Positions 34,998 through 43,206 of a stretch of 64,000 bases of DNA are shown in pieces; within the stretch, counting starts at the first letter, position 1, and each line of letters starts with the position of its first letter. The stretch lies in contig NZ_MLBF01000004.1 in assembly GCF_001936615.1 (NCBI RefSeq), forward strand, positions 62,001 through 126,000. Direction: 5' to 3'. A model generated the notes under the pieces. That model was not told where the DNA came from and did no database searches. It was given only the letters and a program-made list of their open reading frames with translations. The position numbers and the translations under genes are program-made. The DNA comes from Desulfosporosinus metallidurans. Its GTDB lineage: Bacteria; Bacillota; Desulfitobacteriia; Desulfitobacteriales; Desulfitobacteriaceae.

Positions 34998-35468
34998 ATG
35001 ATTCAAGTGGTCATTCCAGGCCGAGGAACCCTGAACCTTGAAGTATTAGTCCTCGATTACAACGGAACATTAGCCTTAGACGGGCAAATGCTCAAATCTG
35101 TTCGGGATCATATCCGTCGTTTATCTCCCCTTCTAGAAATTCATATTCTAACATCGGACACCAATGGTACCGTGGTACAGCAATGTGAAGGCTTGCCCGT
35201 GCAGGTAAAATTATTGGAGAGCACTGACCATACCCAAGAAAAAGCAGATTATTTGTTGCAGTTCGGTTCCCGGGAAGTTGTCGCAATCGGAAACGGCGCA
35301 AACGATCAATTAATGCTCGAAAAGGCGCATTTAAGTATTGCTGTCATTGGGTTTGAGGGAGCCTCTCTGCAAGCTCTCCAGTCCGCTGATTTGGTGGTCA
35401 ATAGAATAGAAGATGGTTTTGGTTTGCTCTTAGAAACTCAGCGTCTCAAGGCTACTTTAAGACGTTAG
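34998..35468 (+). CDS. HAD superfamily protein, soluble P-type ATPase-like
   Basis: 156 residues. It resembles only the phosphorylation domain of P-type ATPases, without a membrane part. Motifs: VLDYNGTLALDG (DxN in place of the DxD/DKTGT loop), ILTSDTNGTV (motif II Thr/Ser), and the GNGANDQLMLEKA hinge (motif IV Asp). ATG 34998 follows GGGAGG. Its 3' end overlaps by 4 nt the end of the convergent DUF5714 gene. Its position between metal-resistance genes is suggestive, but function is unknown. Confidence 0.85.
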   Translation: MIQVVIPGRGTLNLEVLVLDYNGTLALDGQMLKSVRDHIRRLSPLLEIHILTSDTNGTVVQQCEGLPVQVKLLESTDHTQEKADYLLQFGSREVVAIGNGANDQLMLEKAHLSIAVIGFEGASLQALQSADLVVNRIEDGFGLLLETQRLKATLRR

Positions 35469-36256
35469 GATCTAAAATAACTACATTTTTCCTGTCTGCA
35501 CCCGTGAGGATGCCGTTCTACGTCAGTGCACACGATTGGATCTGAAGGCTGGGTTAAAGAAATGTTCAGTAGTTCCTTAACTAAAGCGATGGCTTCAGTC
35601 AAAGCGTGCCGAACAAAGTTTTTACAACAACATGGCCCCGTTTCTTGGGCGATCACGTTGACAATTTTGGCGACAACCGTCATGGTCGTGACGGTTTCTC
35701 GATCTTTAGGACAAGCAGCCCCTAAAATAACGCTGAAACAGGCCCCAATTCCCGGCGCAATCCCACAAACCCCTGTCAATCCGCAATATCCGCCGATGGC
35801 CTGCCGATGCGTTCGATTTAGAACCTCGAGAATTTGGGCCTCGGTTATCTTCAGTGTACCTTCATTTTTAAGAGCAGCCATTAAAGCCCCCGCAGCGATC
35901 CATGCATTTTCGCAGCCTAACATGGGCACTTGATCTTTAAAATTCATCAAGGCTTCAGCGATTTCCAAGGGGTCCTGGGACTCACTCGCCAGCACATGTT
36001 CCTTAACCAGGTCAAAAATGCCTCGGCCATGGCACTCATCACAGATATAATGGCCGTTGGCACAACAAATATTTGCTGTCTCCTGTTTGCCGCAGTTCTC
36101 ACAAGTAAGCTCACGACCGTTATCGAAGTATTCTAATGGACTTCCACAAATCTTGCAATTTTCCGTGTTACCTTCTAAATGCTGACCAGCACTTGAGTCA
36201 GACCCTCAGCAGTTTGTAGAGCTATTAGTTTGTGAACTATTCAGCAATTCAATCAC
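35465..36256 (-). CDS. DUF5714 zinc-ribbon protein with in-frame UGA, candidate selenoprotein
   Basis: 263 residues if UGA 36208-36206 is read as Sec at position 17 (context STNC-U-GSD). A conserved zinc-ribbon part follows with four Cys pairs (CKICGSPLEYF, TCENCGKQET, NICCANGHYICDECHGRG), then the DUF5714 domain (about 95-263) with GCENAWIAAGALMAAL, GGYCGLTGVCGIAPGIGACFSVI and GPCCCKNFVRHAL. There is no ATG, GTG or TTG in frame between the UGA and the ribbon, so a conventional start would lose the ribbon. GTG 36256 has GGAAGGAG 7 nt upstream and overlaps the stop of the ArsR gene (GTGA). A hairpin after the UGA fits a SECIS. A recent nonsense mutation is the alternative. Confidence 0.75.
36182..36201 (-). 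promoter_or_regulatory. Candidate bacterial SECIS of the DUF5714 gene
   Basis: 4 nt after the UGA: CUGAC, a bulged U, CA, loop AGUGC, UG, GUCAG. The bulged U two pairs below a loop with G second recalls the minimal SelB-binding hairpin of E. coli fdhF. The loop starts 12 nt after the UGA, a little closer than usual. Confidence 0.6.
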
Positions 36257-36552
36257 AGAAAGGCTCCTTCCTTTGGTCTTTTTTGAATAAACTCTTGGCA
36301 GTTCTCAATGATCTTCCAGATCATTTCATCGGTTATTCAGTAGAAGTTAAAACTTGCTCGGTTTTCAACGCGGGCTATTCCGGCGTTCTTCAATACTTTC
36401 AGATGATGAGACGTTAAGGGTTGGGAAAGCCCCGCTGCCTCCGCAATCTCATTCACACTTTTACACTCTTTAGCCAAAACTTTTACAATATGCAACCTAT
36501 TTTCGTCGGCTAAAGCTTTTAGGAATTGCTGAATATCTTGATATCCTTCCAT
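36253..36552 (-). CDS. ArsR family regulator with in-frame UGA, candidate selenoprotein
   Basis: 99 residues if UGA 36339-36337 is decoded as Sec at position 72. The N-terminal part is a full ArsR HTH (LKALADENRLHIVKVLAKECKSVNEIAEAAGLSQPLTSHHLKVLKNAGIARVENR). After the wing strand ASFNFY comes U, then ITDEMIWKIIENCQEFIQKR, the normal dimerisation helix of the family. A stop at the UGA would remove this helix. The position after the wing aromatic pair is often Ser or Cys in relatives. Cys 44 and a Cys 15 residues after U are other possible metal ligands. The gene is coupled to DUF5714 by a GTGA overlap. Loss of function by a Trp/Cys-to-stop mutation is the alternative. Confidence 0.75.
36307..36325 (-). 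promoter_or_regulatory. Candidate bacterial SECIS of the arsR-like gene
   Basis: AAUGAUC, loop UGGAA, GAUCAUU: a perfect 7-bp stem with G as second loop base. The loop begins 18 nt after the UGA, inside the usual range for bacterial SECIS elements. Confidence 0.65.
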
Positions 36553-36569
36553 TTCATCACTCCCCTACG

Positions 36570-36590
36570 GATACATATGAGGATTGTATC
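36570..36590. promoter_or_regulatory. Candidate operator for the Sec-ArsR
   Basis: Inverted repeat GATACA/TGTATC with 9 nt between, overlapping the -10 box of the arsR-DUF5714 promoter. Autoregulation by the ArsR protein is inferred. Confidence 0.5.
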
Positions 36591-36611
36591 ATAAATTGTT
36601 ATTTATATCAA
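36583..36611 (-). promoter_or_regulatory. Sigma-A promoter of the arsR-DUF5714 operon
   Basis: Minus strand: TTGATA (36606-36611), 17-nt spacer, TACAAT (36583-36588), about 30 nt before the ATG. A good promoter argues against a dead locus. Confidence 0.75.
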
Positions 36612-36722
36612 AGATCGTTTATATCTCTTAAACTTTGCCCCAGAAACCGAGTCAGCATGAACTCATAGACTTCTTTGTCACTATCTGCGCTTAAAAGAAC
36701 CGTTGGTTCTACATATACAAAA

Positions 36723-36762
36723 GAATCAAGGTCCAACGTCGTAGTACGTTGGACCTTGATTC
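36723..36762 (-). terminator. Terminator of the cadA-cadC pair
   Basis: Perfect 17-bp arms GAATCAAGGTCCAACGT/ACGTTGGACCTTGATTC with a 6-nt loop, followed by TTTTG on the minus strand, 28 nt past the regulator's stop. Confidence 0.7.
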
Positions 36763-36789
36763 ACTGACTCTAGACAAAGCTTCACTAAA

Positions 36790-37194
36790 TTAACCCTCGT
36801 CAATATGCTCTAATCCCTGACGATAGAGCTCTGAGACATGAGCGTCGTGCATAGAATAGTAGACCATCTTTCCCTCCCGCCGGTATTTGACAAGATCACT
36901 ATTCCGAAGCACCCGCAGTTGGTGAGAGGTGGCAGATTGGCTTAATCCTAATAATTCTGCCAGATCACAAACGCAGAACTCCGAATTTGCCAGGGCATCC
37001 ATAATTCTGATTCTCGTCGGGTCACCCAGTGTCTTAAATAATTCCGCCAGCTTATTTGCTCTGTCAAGAGTAATGAGTTGATCCGAATACTTATCGATCA
37101 CCTCATGATGCACGCATAAGATATCACACACGGCGTCCTCTATAGTTTCGTGCTTATCAACAGCAACGTCAGCCTCTGCCTTTTTCACAATCAT
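36790..37194 (-). CDS. cadC: CadC/SmtB-type ArsR repressor
   Basis: 134 residues. It has the N-terminal extension of CadC-type regulators with Cys in VCDILCVHHEVID, then FKTLGDPTRIRIMDALANSEFCVCDLAELLGLSQSATSHQLRVLRNSDLV. The CVC motif in alpha-3 plus the N-terminal Cys make a Cd/Pb site. The C-terminal helix DAHVSELYRQGLEHIDEG carries Asp/His/Glu of the alpha-5 zinc site. It lies just downstream of the metal ATPase it should control. Confidence 0.9.
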   Translation of the reverse strand: MIVKKAEADVAVDKHETIEDAVCDILCVHHEVIDKYSDQLITLDRANKLAELFKTLGDPTRIRIMDALANSEFCVCDLAELLGLSQSATSHQLRVLRNSDLVKYRREGKMVYYSMHDAHVSELYRQGLEHIDEG

Positions 37195-37212
37195 ACTTTC
37201 ACCCCGAACTTA

Positions 37213-37235
37213 AAATGAATGAACCTTGTACCTTC
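37213..37235. promoter_or_regulatory. Inverted repeat between cadA and cadC
   Basis: GAATGAA and TTCATTC, 9 nt apart, in the 57-nt gap before cadC. It is a candidate operator for separate control of cadC. Confidence 0.45.
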
Positions 37236-37251
37236 ATTCTAACACAGAGTG

Positions 37252-39468
37252 CTAGCGTGCCGCTACTTTAACTGCCCGCGATGCTGGAACGGTGAACCTG
37301 TCCCCTTGTTTATGCCCCTGTTTATGATACCACCTGACACGCATGGCGTTCATAATGGCCAGCAAGGCAACCCCTTCGTCGGCGAAAATAGCCATCCACA
37401 TATTGACCATCCCAAAGATTGCTAATAAAATAACCAGCAGCTTCACGCCCAAAGCAAAACCAATATTTTGCCAGATAATCGTCTTTGTATATCGAGCGAT
37501 CTGGATAGCCTCCACAAGCTTGCTCGGCTGATCGTCCATAATCACGACATCCGCGGCTTCGATCGCTGCATCTGACCCTAAACCACCCATAGCGATCCCC
37601 ACATCCGCTCGTGTCAAAACGGGAGCATCGTTGAGTCCATCGCCTATAAAGGCTATTTTCCCCTGTCGTTTTGCTTGACTAAGCGTCTCAAGCCAAGAAA
37701 CCTTATCTTCTGGCATTAAATCAGAGTGATATTCGCTTACAGCCAATTCTTCAGCCACTGCTTTAGCTACGGCTTGGTTATCCCCAGTAAGCATGACCGT
37801 CCTCATGCCCATTTGGTTTAAGCGAGCAATTGCTGCAGGGGAATCTGCCTTCACTCGGTCAGAGATCGTCAATTGCCCAACATAACCTCCGTCTACGGAG
37901 ATGTAAACCACTGTCCCTGGCCCCTTGTCAACCATAAGTCTTGGAATTGAGATCCCAACCTGTTCCAATAATTCAGCTTTACCCACGAGCACAGTCTGTC
38001 CATTATAGCTGGCTCTAATCCCTTGACCCCTTACTTCTTCATAACTCAGCAAGCCTGCCAAAGCACTGTCTTGAACGTCTTTGCCATACTTCTCGCGAAT
38101 TGATTTAGCAATGGGATGAGGGGAGTGAGCTTCCGCACTGGCGGCAATTTCCAGGAGTTCCCTTTCGGTATACCCTTTTGCCGGGCTGATTTCTACAACT
38201 TGGAAGACCCCTTCCGTCAGAGTTCCCGTCTTATCAAACACCACGGTGCGAAGATCTGTCAACGCTTCTAAATAGTTCGCTCCTTTGATCAAGATCCCGT
38301 GGCGTGAAGCGCCCCCGATCCCGCCGAAGTAGCCCAAGGGAACAGAAATCACTAGGGCGCAAGGGCAGGATATGACCAATATTGTCAGTGCCCTATAGAG
38401 CCAAGCCTGAAAATTTCCGTCACTCAAAAGTGGAGGCACTAAGGCAATTCCTAACGCTGCAACAACAACAGCAGGGGTATAAAAGCGCGCAAAGGTCGTA
38501 ATAAACTTCTCCGTGGTTGCTTTGTGGGTACTGGCATTTTCGACCAAGTCTAAAATCTTTTGTACTGAGGACTCAGCAAATACCTTCGTAACACGTACCG
38601 TCAAAACCCCAGTCGTGTTGATCATTCCAGCCGAAATGGGGTTCCCCACTTGGACTTTTCTCGGCACCGACTCCCCTGTCAGAGCGGATGTATCGACAAA
38701 CGAATTACCGTTCACAATTTCACCGTCTAAAGGGACCTTTTCTCCTGGGCGAACCAAAATTTGCTGTCCGACCTGCACTTCTTCGGGATCAACTTTGATC
38801 ACATCCAACTGATGAACTAGATTGGCATACTCCGGACGGAAATTTAGCAAGGCCTGAATTGAATTCCGTGAACGGTTTACCGCCCGCTCCTCTAAGTATT
38901 CACCCACTGAGTAGAACAACATGACTGCAACCGCTTCAGGCAAGGCATGAATAGCAATCGCCCCGACGGTAGCCAAAGACATCAGAAAGTTCTCATCAAA
39001 GAGTTGTCCCCTGAATATATTGCGGACAGCCTTAGCTAGGACTTTGTAGCCTACTATAAAATAAGCCGTTAAATAGACCAAATACTCCATAACTTCCCAA
39101 GAACTATTTTTCCAACGCGACTCAAACACCAAACCTACTGCAAACAGAGCACACGCAATCATAATCCTCGTAATTCTCCACTGATTCTCCTTATTCACCG
39201 CAGCAGTATTGTCTGGACTCTCCACCTTTTGCTTCAAATGGATCGGAACAAGTTTTACTCCCGCCTCAATTTTTTCCATAATTTCCTGAGCCTGCACTAC
39301 TCGTGAAGGAGGCAAAACAACAGTTTTAGTCGCATAGTTGATCGTCGTCTCTCCTATTCCTTCCGTTGCACTCAGCATTCTCTCCATTTTGGCCGAACAA
39401 TTGGCACAAAATTCCCCTTCAATACGATATTTCACTCGTTCTTCTAGCTCAGATATTAGTTCAGACAT
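37252..39468 (-). CDS. cadA: P1B-type heavy-metal ATPase (CadA/ZntA group)
   Basis: 738 residues. An N-terminal heavy-metal-associated domain has the site GEFCANCSAKMERML. Eight membrane helices include the ion site SCPCALVISVPLG (CPC). Phosphorylation site FDKTGTLTEG, SPHP nucleotide motif and GDGLNDAPVLTRADVGIAMG hinge are intact. It exports Cd/Zn/Pb using ATP. The ATG at 39468 follows GGAGGGG with 5 nt spacing. Regulated by the SmtB/ArsR protein encoded just downstream, through a palindrome over its promoter. Confidence 0.95.
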   Translation of the reverse strand: MSELISELEERVKYRIEGEFCANCSAKMERMLSATEGIGETTINYATKTVVLPPSRVVQAQEIMEKIEAGVKLVPIHLKQKVESPDNTAAVNKENQWRITRIMIACALFAVGLVFESRWKNSSWEVMEYLVYLTAYFIVGYKVLAKAVRNIFRGQLFDENFLMSLATVGAIAIHALPEAVAVMLFYSVGEYLEERAVNRSRNSIQALLNFRPEYANLVHQLDVIKVDPEEVQVGQQILVRPGEKVPLDGEIVNGNSFVDTSALTGESVPRKVQVGNPISAGMINTTGVLTVRVTKVFAESSVQKILDLVENASTHKATTEKFITTFARFYTPAVVVAALGIALVPPLLSDGNFQAWLYRALTILVISCPCALVISVPLGYFGGIGGASRHGILIKGANYLEALTDLRTVVFDKTGTLTEGVFQVVEISPAKGYTERELLEIAASAEAHSPHPIAKSIREKYGKDVQDSALAGLLSYEEVRGQGIRASYNGQTVLVGKAELLEQVGISIPRLMVDKGPGTVVYISVDGGYVGQLTISDRVKADSPAAIARLNQMGMRTVMLTGDNQAVAKAVAEELAVSEYHSDLMPEDKVSWLETLSQAKRQGKIAFIGDGLNDAPVLTRADVGIAMGGLGSDAAIEAADVVIMDDQPSKLVEAIQIARYTKTIIWQNIGFALGVKLLVILLAIFGMVNMWMAIFADEGVALLAIMNAMRVRWYHKQGHKQGDRFTVPASRAVKVAAR

Positions 39469-39496
39469 TTGTTCCCCTCCTAAACACACATCTATG

Positions 39497-39522
39497 TTCA
39501 TATGACTATATATTCATATGAA
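39497..39522. promoter_or_regulatory. SmtB/CadC-type operator upstream of cadA
   Basis: TTCATATGA and TCATATGAA, 9-bp perfect arms, 8 nt apart, lying over the -10 box. This is the usual 12-2-12-like pattern for SmtB/ArsR repressors of metal exporters. Confidence 0.7.
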
Positions 39523-39533
39523 AGATAACACAA
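39505..39533 (-). promoter_or_regulatory. Promoter of cadA
   Basis: Minus strand: TTGTGT (39528-39533), 17-nt spacer, TATAGT (39505-39510). Confidence 0.65.
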
Positions 39534-39625
39534 TTACTCTCCTATTGCAATACAAAAATGCACGTTAAAATTTATAATCCAGCGTGCATCACTCTGTAGA
39601 AACCTTTCTGCTCCGATAGTCATGG

Positions 39626-39949
39626 CTAAACCTTCCGAACCTCATCATAGATTCTGCTGTGGCTGATTCCGCCGTAAAAACGAACAACCCCGTTAACCGC
39701 TACTAGAGGTAAGGCAAAGCCGTTCTTAAACATAGTATGTGCGGTATCGCAGCCCTTTAAATCATCCTCAAAAACATCAATAAACTGCAACTGCACATCA
39801 GTCGCTAGATCACTTTCCCTGCAAAACTGGACCAAATCCTCATACATTTCCCCCATAGTTTTTTCCTTCTCTGAACCACAGGCCCCACCGCAACTGCACG
39901 TACCGGCCGGAGCCTCTTCGCGAATCCCGAACACATCCACTTGAACCAT
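39626..39949 (-). CDS. Cysteine-rich thioredoxin-fold protein, unassigned
   Basis: 107 residues. Near the N-terminus a Cys-rich insert GTCSCGGACGSEKEK is followed by TMGEMYEDLVQFCRESDLATDVQLQFIDVFEDDLKGCDTAHTMFKNGFALPLVAVNGVVRFYGGIS. The VDVFG start and the FALPLVAVNG segment (cis-Pro) suggest a thioredoxin-like fold of the kind seen in YuzD/DUF1462 and ArsD. Four Cys in the insert may bind a metal. It is near the DGC gene at 40031-40402 and the arsA/arsD genes, all on the same strand, but whether they are co-transcribed is unclear. Confidence 0.6.
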   Translation of the reverse strand: MVQVDVFGIREEAPAGTCSCGGACGSEKEKTMGEMYEDLVQFCRESDLATDVQLQFIDVFEDDLKGCDTAHTMFKNGFALPLVAVNGVVRFYGGISHSRIYDEVRKV

Positions 39950-40030
39950 ATCGTTTCCTCCCCACGTTAATAATTAACTTTATATCCACTTATTGTAATT
40001 TAAGAACACCCTTGAAGAACTTAACAGGCT

Positions 40031-40402
40031 CTATTCAAGTATGGCCTTAACAGCTGTTAGAACCTGTTCTAACTCCTCATCCGTATAGTCGATTTTGTTT
40101 TCCCGTTCGATACCAAGACTAGTCACCAAAAAATGCTTATCCGCCTCGATCCTTGCACCGTCGAGAACCTTCTTGCCGCATCCTTTAATGCATCCCTCGA
40201 TGAGCACCCACTGTTTCGCATACTTTGCCGCATCAGCCAACCTCTTAAGATCCTTCTCCTTAAATTGTTCTCCCCCCAACCGCACGAATTTTCCGTATCC
40301 CTCCTTTTCCAATAAGGTTGCAGCTTTATATGCCATTAACGATACATTGGAACCGCCAGGACAAGTGACTAAACACAGAACGCTATTATTGTTTTCAAGC
40401 AT
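40031..40402 (-). CDS. DGC-family putative zinc-binding protein
   Basis: 123 residues. Family pattern: LCLVTCPGGSNVSLMAYKAATLLEKEGYGKFVRLGG, then VLIEGCIKGCGKKVLDGARIEADKHFLV. Here the namesake DGC is EGC followed by KGC. The inner ATG 40402 is chosen because AAGGAGG lies 8 nt before it. It sits between arsA (terminator between) and the thioredoxin-fold gene, so it may belong to a small metal-related transcript of its own. Confidence 0.8.
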   Translation of the reverse strand: MLENNNSVLCLVTCPGGSNVSLMAYKAATLLEKEGYGKFVRLGGEQFKEKDLKRLADAAKYAKQWVLIEGCIKGCGKKVLDGARIEADKHFLVTSLGIERENKIDYTDEELEQVLTAVKAILE

Positions 40403-40497
40403 ACCTATTTCCTCCTTCATAGTTGTTGACCGCCGCAATTCTTTGACATAACATCTCCCTTCTACAGTATATATCTACAAATTTACATAAAACGAAA

Positions 40498-40542
40498 AAA
40501 GTTCAGTAATATTATTATAATATAATAATATTACTGAACTTT
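40498..40542. terminator. Terminator downstream of arsA
   Basis: 22-bp perfect arms starting AAAGTTCAGTAATATTATTA around one central base; minus-strand TTTTTTCG follows. Confidence 0.8.
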
Positions 40543-40606
40543 ATAGATGTAAAAACTATTTTTTTCATTGTCGACTTCGAATGTCGCTTTGCTTTGTTAT
40601 ATAAGG

Positions 40607-42343
40607 TCACAGGGTAAGCAACTTATCCCCTTTGATTTCATCCGCGCTCCAAGCGATGACGGCAAAGTTCCCTTCCGAATGCTTATCAACCTTGTTGATC
40701 CACTCAATCTCATTGCTTGCCTTGGCACTCAGCAGTTGATTCGTTGTACCCGTGTGATACAGTGAAGAATTGATAACCCACCATTTCGTCGCAATCCCTG
40801 CACGTTTCAAATCTTCTTCGAGGCGCATTGCTTCATACACGGGTGTGGCTTCGGCAAGCGTAACAATGATGACCTCAGTTTCGTTAGCATTGCGGAGCCG
40901 TGGCAACAGATTTTTCACCGATTCAGGAATGTCGCCTTGTGAACGCTGGATTTCTTTGTGATAGCTCTGCGTGGAGTCAAGCAGCAGAAGCGTATGACCG
41001 GTCGGAGCCGTGTCGATGACAACGACTTGATCTTCTGCCTTTTCCACAATCTGTGCAAAAGCTCTGAACACTGCAATTTCCTGGGTACAGGGGGAGCGCA
41101 AATCTTCCTCAATATAAGCTATATCCTCCTCGGACATGGTTTCTCTGGCCTTGGCAAGCACTTCGTCTTGATATTTTTTCAGTTCAGCCTGCTCGTCAAT
41201 ATGACTCATTGTGATGTCACTGGTCTCATCGATCACGAATTTGAGATGTGCCGCAGGATCAGTGGTGGTAAGGTGTACCTTTTTACCTCTTGCGGATAAT
41301 CCCATAGCAATCGCCGCCGCAATGGTCGTCTTTCCCACACCCCCTTTGCCCATGGTAAAGACGACCTTTTTATGGGTATTATACAGATCCTCAATGACAT
41401 CCTTAAGCTGAGGAATTGCCTGAGCCTGTATCGTTTCATCACGGACGATATAATTATCCTTAGTCAGCAAGGCTCTTACATTGTCCATACCTGTAATGTT
41501 ATAGGCTCTGAGCGGCACAGTGTATGTGATAAGGGTTTGTAAACCCTGTGGCATTTCAGCCAGCGCTTTCTGCTGTTTTTGATAGAGACTCTCAGAAATA
41601 CTGTCATCATACGAGGTCAGTACACCGTTAATGACCATTACCTGATTGTTTACACCAATGTCCGCAAGCTCTTCAGACGCTCTTTCAGCTTCTTTAAGAG
41701 GTGCTGCTTCGGGACGTGAAACGAGAATGAGGGTTGTTAATTTGCCGTCGGCTAAGGTTTCCACAGCCTTTTTATAAATCTCTTTTTTACTTTCCAATCC
41801 GGATAGTTGTCCCAAGCAAGAGGCACCATGGGTGCTTTCACTAATGAAGTTGCTCCATGCAGATGGTAGTTGTAGCATTCTCAGGGTGTGACCTGTTGGA
41901 GCAGTATCAAAAATAACATGATCGTATTCTATTTGCGTTTTTTCGTCGGTTATAAAGTTGGAAAACTCATTGAAGGCAGCAATTTCAACAGTACAGGAAC
42001 CGGAAAGCTGTTCTTCCATATTGTTAAGCACGGCATCGGGCAGTTTGCCACGGTAGGGAGAGATAACACTTTCTCTGTATTCCGCTGCCGCCTGGATGGG
42101 ATCAAGGTTGGCGACAACTAGATTCGGCACTTCTTTGATGGGAATACCCTTATTCGTCAGCTCAGTGTTAAAAACGTCCTGCAAGTTTGAAGCGGGATCA
42201 GTGCTGATGAGAAGCACCTTTTTGCCACTGTCCGCAAGGGTGACCGCAGTAGCACAAGCTGTTGAGGTTTTACCGACACCGCCTTTGCCAGTATAAAACA
42301 AATATTTTGTAAGCTTAATTTTCTGTGGATTAAAAATCTCCAT
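40607..42343 (-). CDS. arsA: Arsenite-stimulated ATPase ArsA
   Basis: 578 residues, the duplicated bacterial ArsA. Two P-loops: FYTGKGGVGKTSTACA near residue 18 and FTMGKGGVGKTTIAAA near residue 330. Each half keeps the DTAPTGHTLRML or DTAPTGHTLLLL signature. Metalloid-site Cys are in GSCTVEIAAFNEF and RSPCTQEIAVFRAF (one in each half) and GASCLGQLSG. It drives As(III)/Sb(III) extrusion with a permease. No arsB lies next to it; the ACR3 at 29976-31052 may be its partner. It follows arsD by 40 nt. Confidence 0.95.
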   Translation of the reverse strand: MEIFNPQKIKLTKYLFYTGKGGVGKTSTACATAVTLADSGKKVLLISTDPASNLQDVFNTELTNKGIPIKEVPNLVVANLDPIQAAAEYRESVISPYRGKLPDAVLNNMEEQLSGSCTVEIAAFNEFSNFITDEKTQIEYDHVIFDTAPTGHTLRMLQLPSAWSNFISESTHGASCLGQLSGLESKKEIYKKAVETLADGKLTTLILVSRPEAAPLKEAERASEELADIGVNNQVMVINGVLTSYDDSISESLYQKQQKALAEMPQGLQTLITYTVPLRAYNITGMDNVRALLTKDNYIVRDETIQAQAIPQLKDVIEDLYNTHKKVVFTMGKGGVGKTTIAAAIAMGLSARGKKVHLTTTDPAAHLKFVIDETSDITMSHIDEQAELKKYQDEVLAKARETMSEEDIAYIEEDLRSPCTQEIAVFRAFAQIVEKAEDQVVVIDTAPTGHTLLLLDSTQSYHKEIQRSQGDIPESVKNLLPRLRNANETEVIIVTLAEATPVYEAMRLEEDLKRAGIATKWWVINSSLYHTGTTNQLLSAKASNEIEWINKVDKHSEGNFAVIAWSADEIKGDKLLTL

Positions 42344-42383
42344 CCTTAATTACCCCCGTTTGTTATTATCGAATAATCCAGGA

Positions 42384-42773
42384 TTAGCAATTCTCATCGG
42401 AACAACCACATCCTCCTGAACTTTGAGGAATGATTTTAAATCCCTTTTCTTGCTCACCCAAGAAGCTAATCGGGATATTGAGGAGCTTCGCAAATTCCTC
42501 ATTGCTAGGATATCTACCTGTTATCAAAATTTCACCCTCTAAAACAGTAATAGGCAGTTCATCAACCCCTTTAGTATTGATAAAGTCATTTACCGCCTTA
42601 TTGTTGACAAATTCCATCGGTGCATTGGTAAGATTGAAACGGTCGACCTCAATACCGTTTTTCTTGAGTGAATTAAGAACGGTAGAAATCCGAAGCAATT
42701 CAGTGTCAACACCTATACCACATAGACCTGTGGGACAGCACATAGCGGTTTCAAATATCTGCATTCTTTTCAT
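42384..42773 (-). CDS. arsD: Arsenic metallochaperone ArsD
   Basis: 129 residues. The essential chaperone Cys are in FETAMCCPTGLCGIGVD (Cys-Cys and a third Cys 5 residues on). The thioredoxin-like core continues NKAVNDFINTKGVDELPITVLEGEILITGRYPSNEEF. The Cys-rich tail SSGGCGCSDENC is also typical of ArsD. It hands As(III) to ArsA. ATG 42773 has GAGGTG 9 nt upstream. Second in the arsR-D-A operon. Confidence 0.95.
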   Translation of the reverse strand: MKRMQIFETAMCCPTGLCGIGVDTELLRISTVLNSLKKNGIEVDRFNLTNAPMEFVNNKAVNDFINTKGVDELPITVLEGEILITGRYPSNEEFAKLLNIPISFLGEQEKGFKIIPQSSGGCGCSDENC

Positions 42774-42861
42774 AAATAATCGCACCTCAATTTTATTTTA
42801 TAAAGACAACTGGCTTCAGGTGGAGTCTTCAACCCCTTCTGAAGATGAGTTGAACTTAACC

Positions 42862-43179
42862 TCAACAGCCATGTCTAAGATCTCTCTCGTTGCTATTATG
42901 CCTTATCATTGTTATTTCATTAAGCAAGTTTTTTGCTGCGTCACAGCCCTCTTTGCTCAAGGAATAGTACATCCATTTTCCATGACGGTGGCTACCAACA
43001 AGTCCCGAATCACATAACATCTTCATGTGGTGTGATAAGGTGGATTGCGAAATATTCAGATCTTCTAGGATTTCGCAGGCGCACCTCTCTCTGCTTTGTA
43101 ACATTTCAAGGACCATCAACCGATTGGGATCGCTAAGTGCTTTAAATACTTTTGCGTTGGTTTCATATTTGATTTTCAT
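42862..43179 (-). CDS. arsR: ArsR repressor of the arsDA operon
   Basis: 105 residues. FKALSDPNRLMVLEMLQSRERCACEILEDLNISQSTLSHHMKMLCDSGLVGSHRHGKWMYYSLS. The As(III) site is CACEIL in alpha-3, with more Cys in alpha-5 and at the C-terminus (RHGC). ATG 43179 behind GAGGTG is chosen; the longer frame covers the promoter. First gene of arsR-D-A with a consensus promoter. Confidence 0.95.
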   Translation of the reverse strand: MKIKYETNAKVFKALSDPNRLMVLEMLQSRERCACEILEDLNISQSTLSHHMKMLCDSGLVGSHRHGKWMYYSLSKEGCDAAKNLLNEITMIRHNSNERDLRHGC

Positions 43180-43206
43180 ATTTATCACCTCATATCGATT
43201 TTCGTA

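Noticed and set aside
35465..35995. DUF5714 gene starting at GTG 35995
   Set aside because: It would discard the four-Cys-pair zinc ribbon that is in frame directly upstream and has no ribosome binding site; the longer form with UGA fits better.
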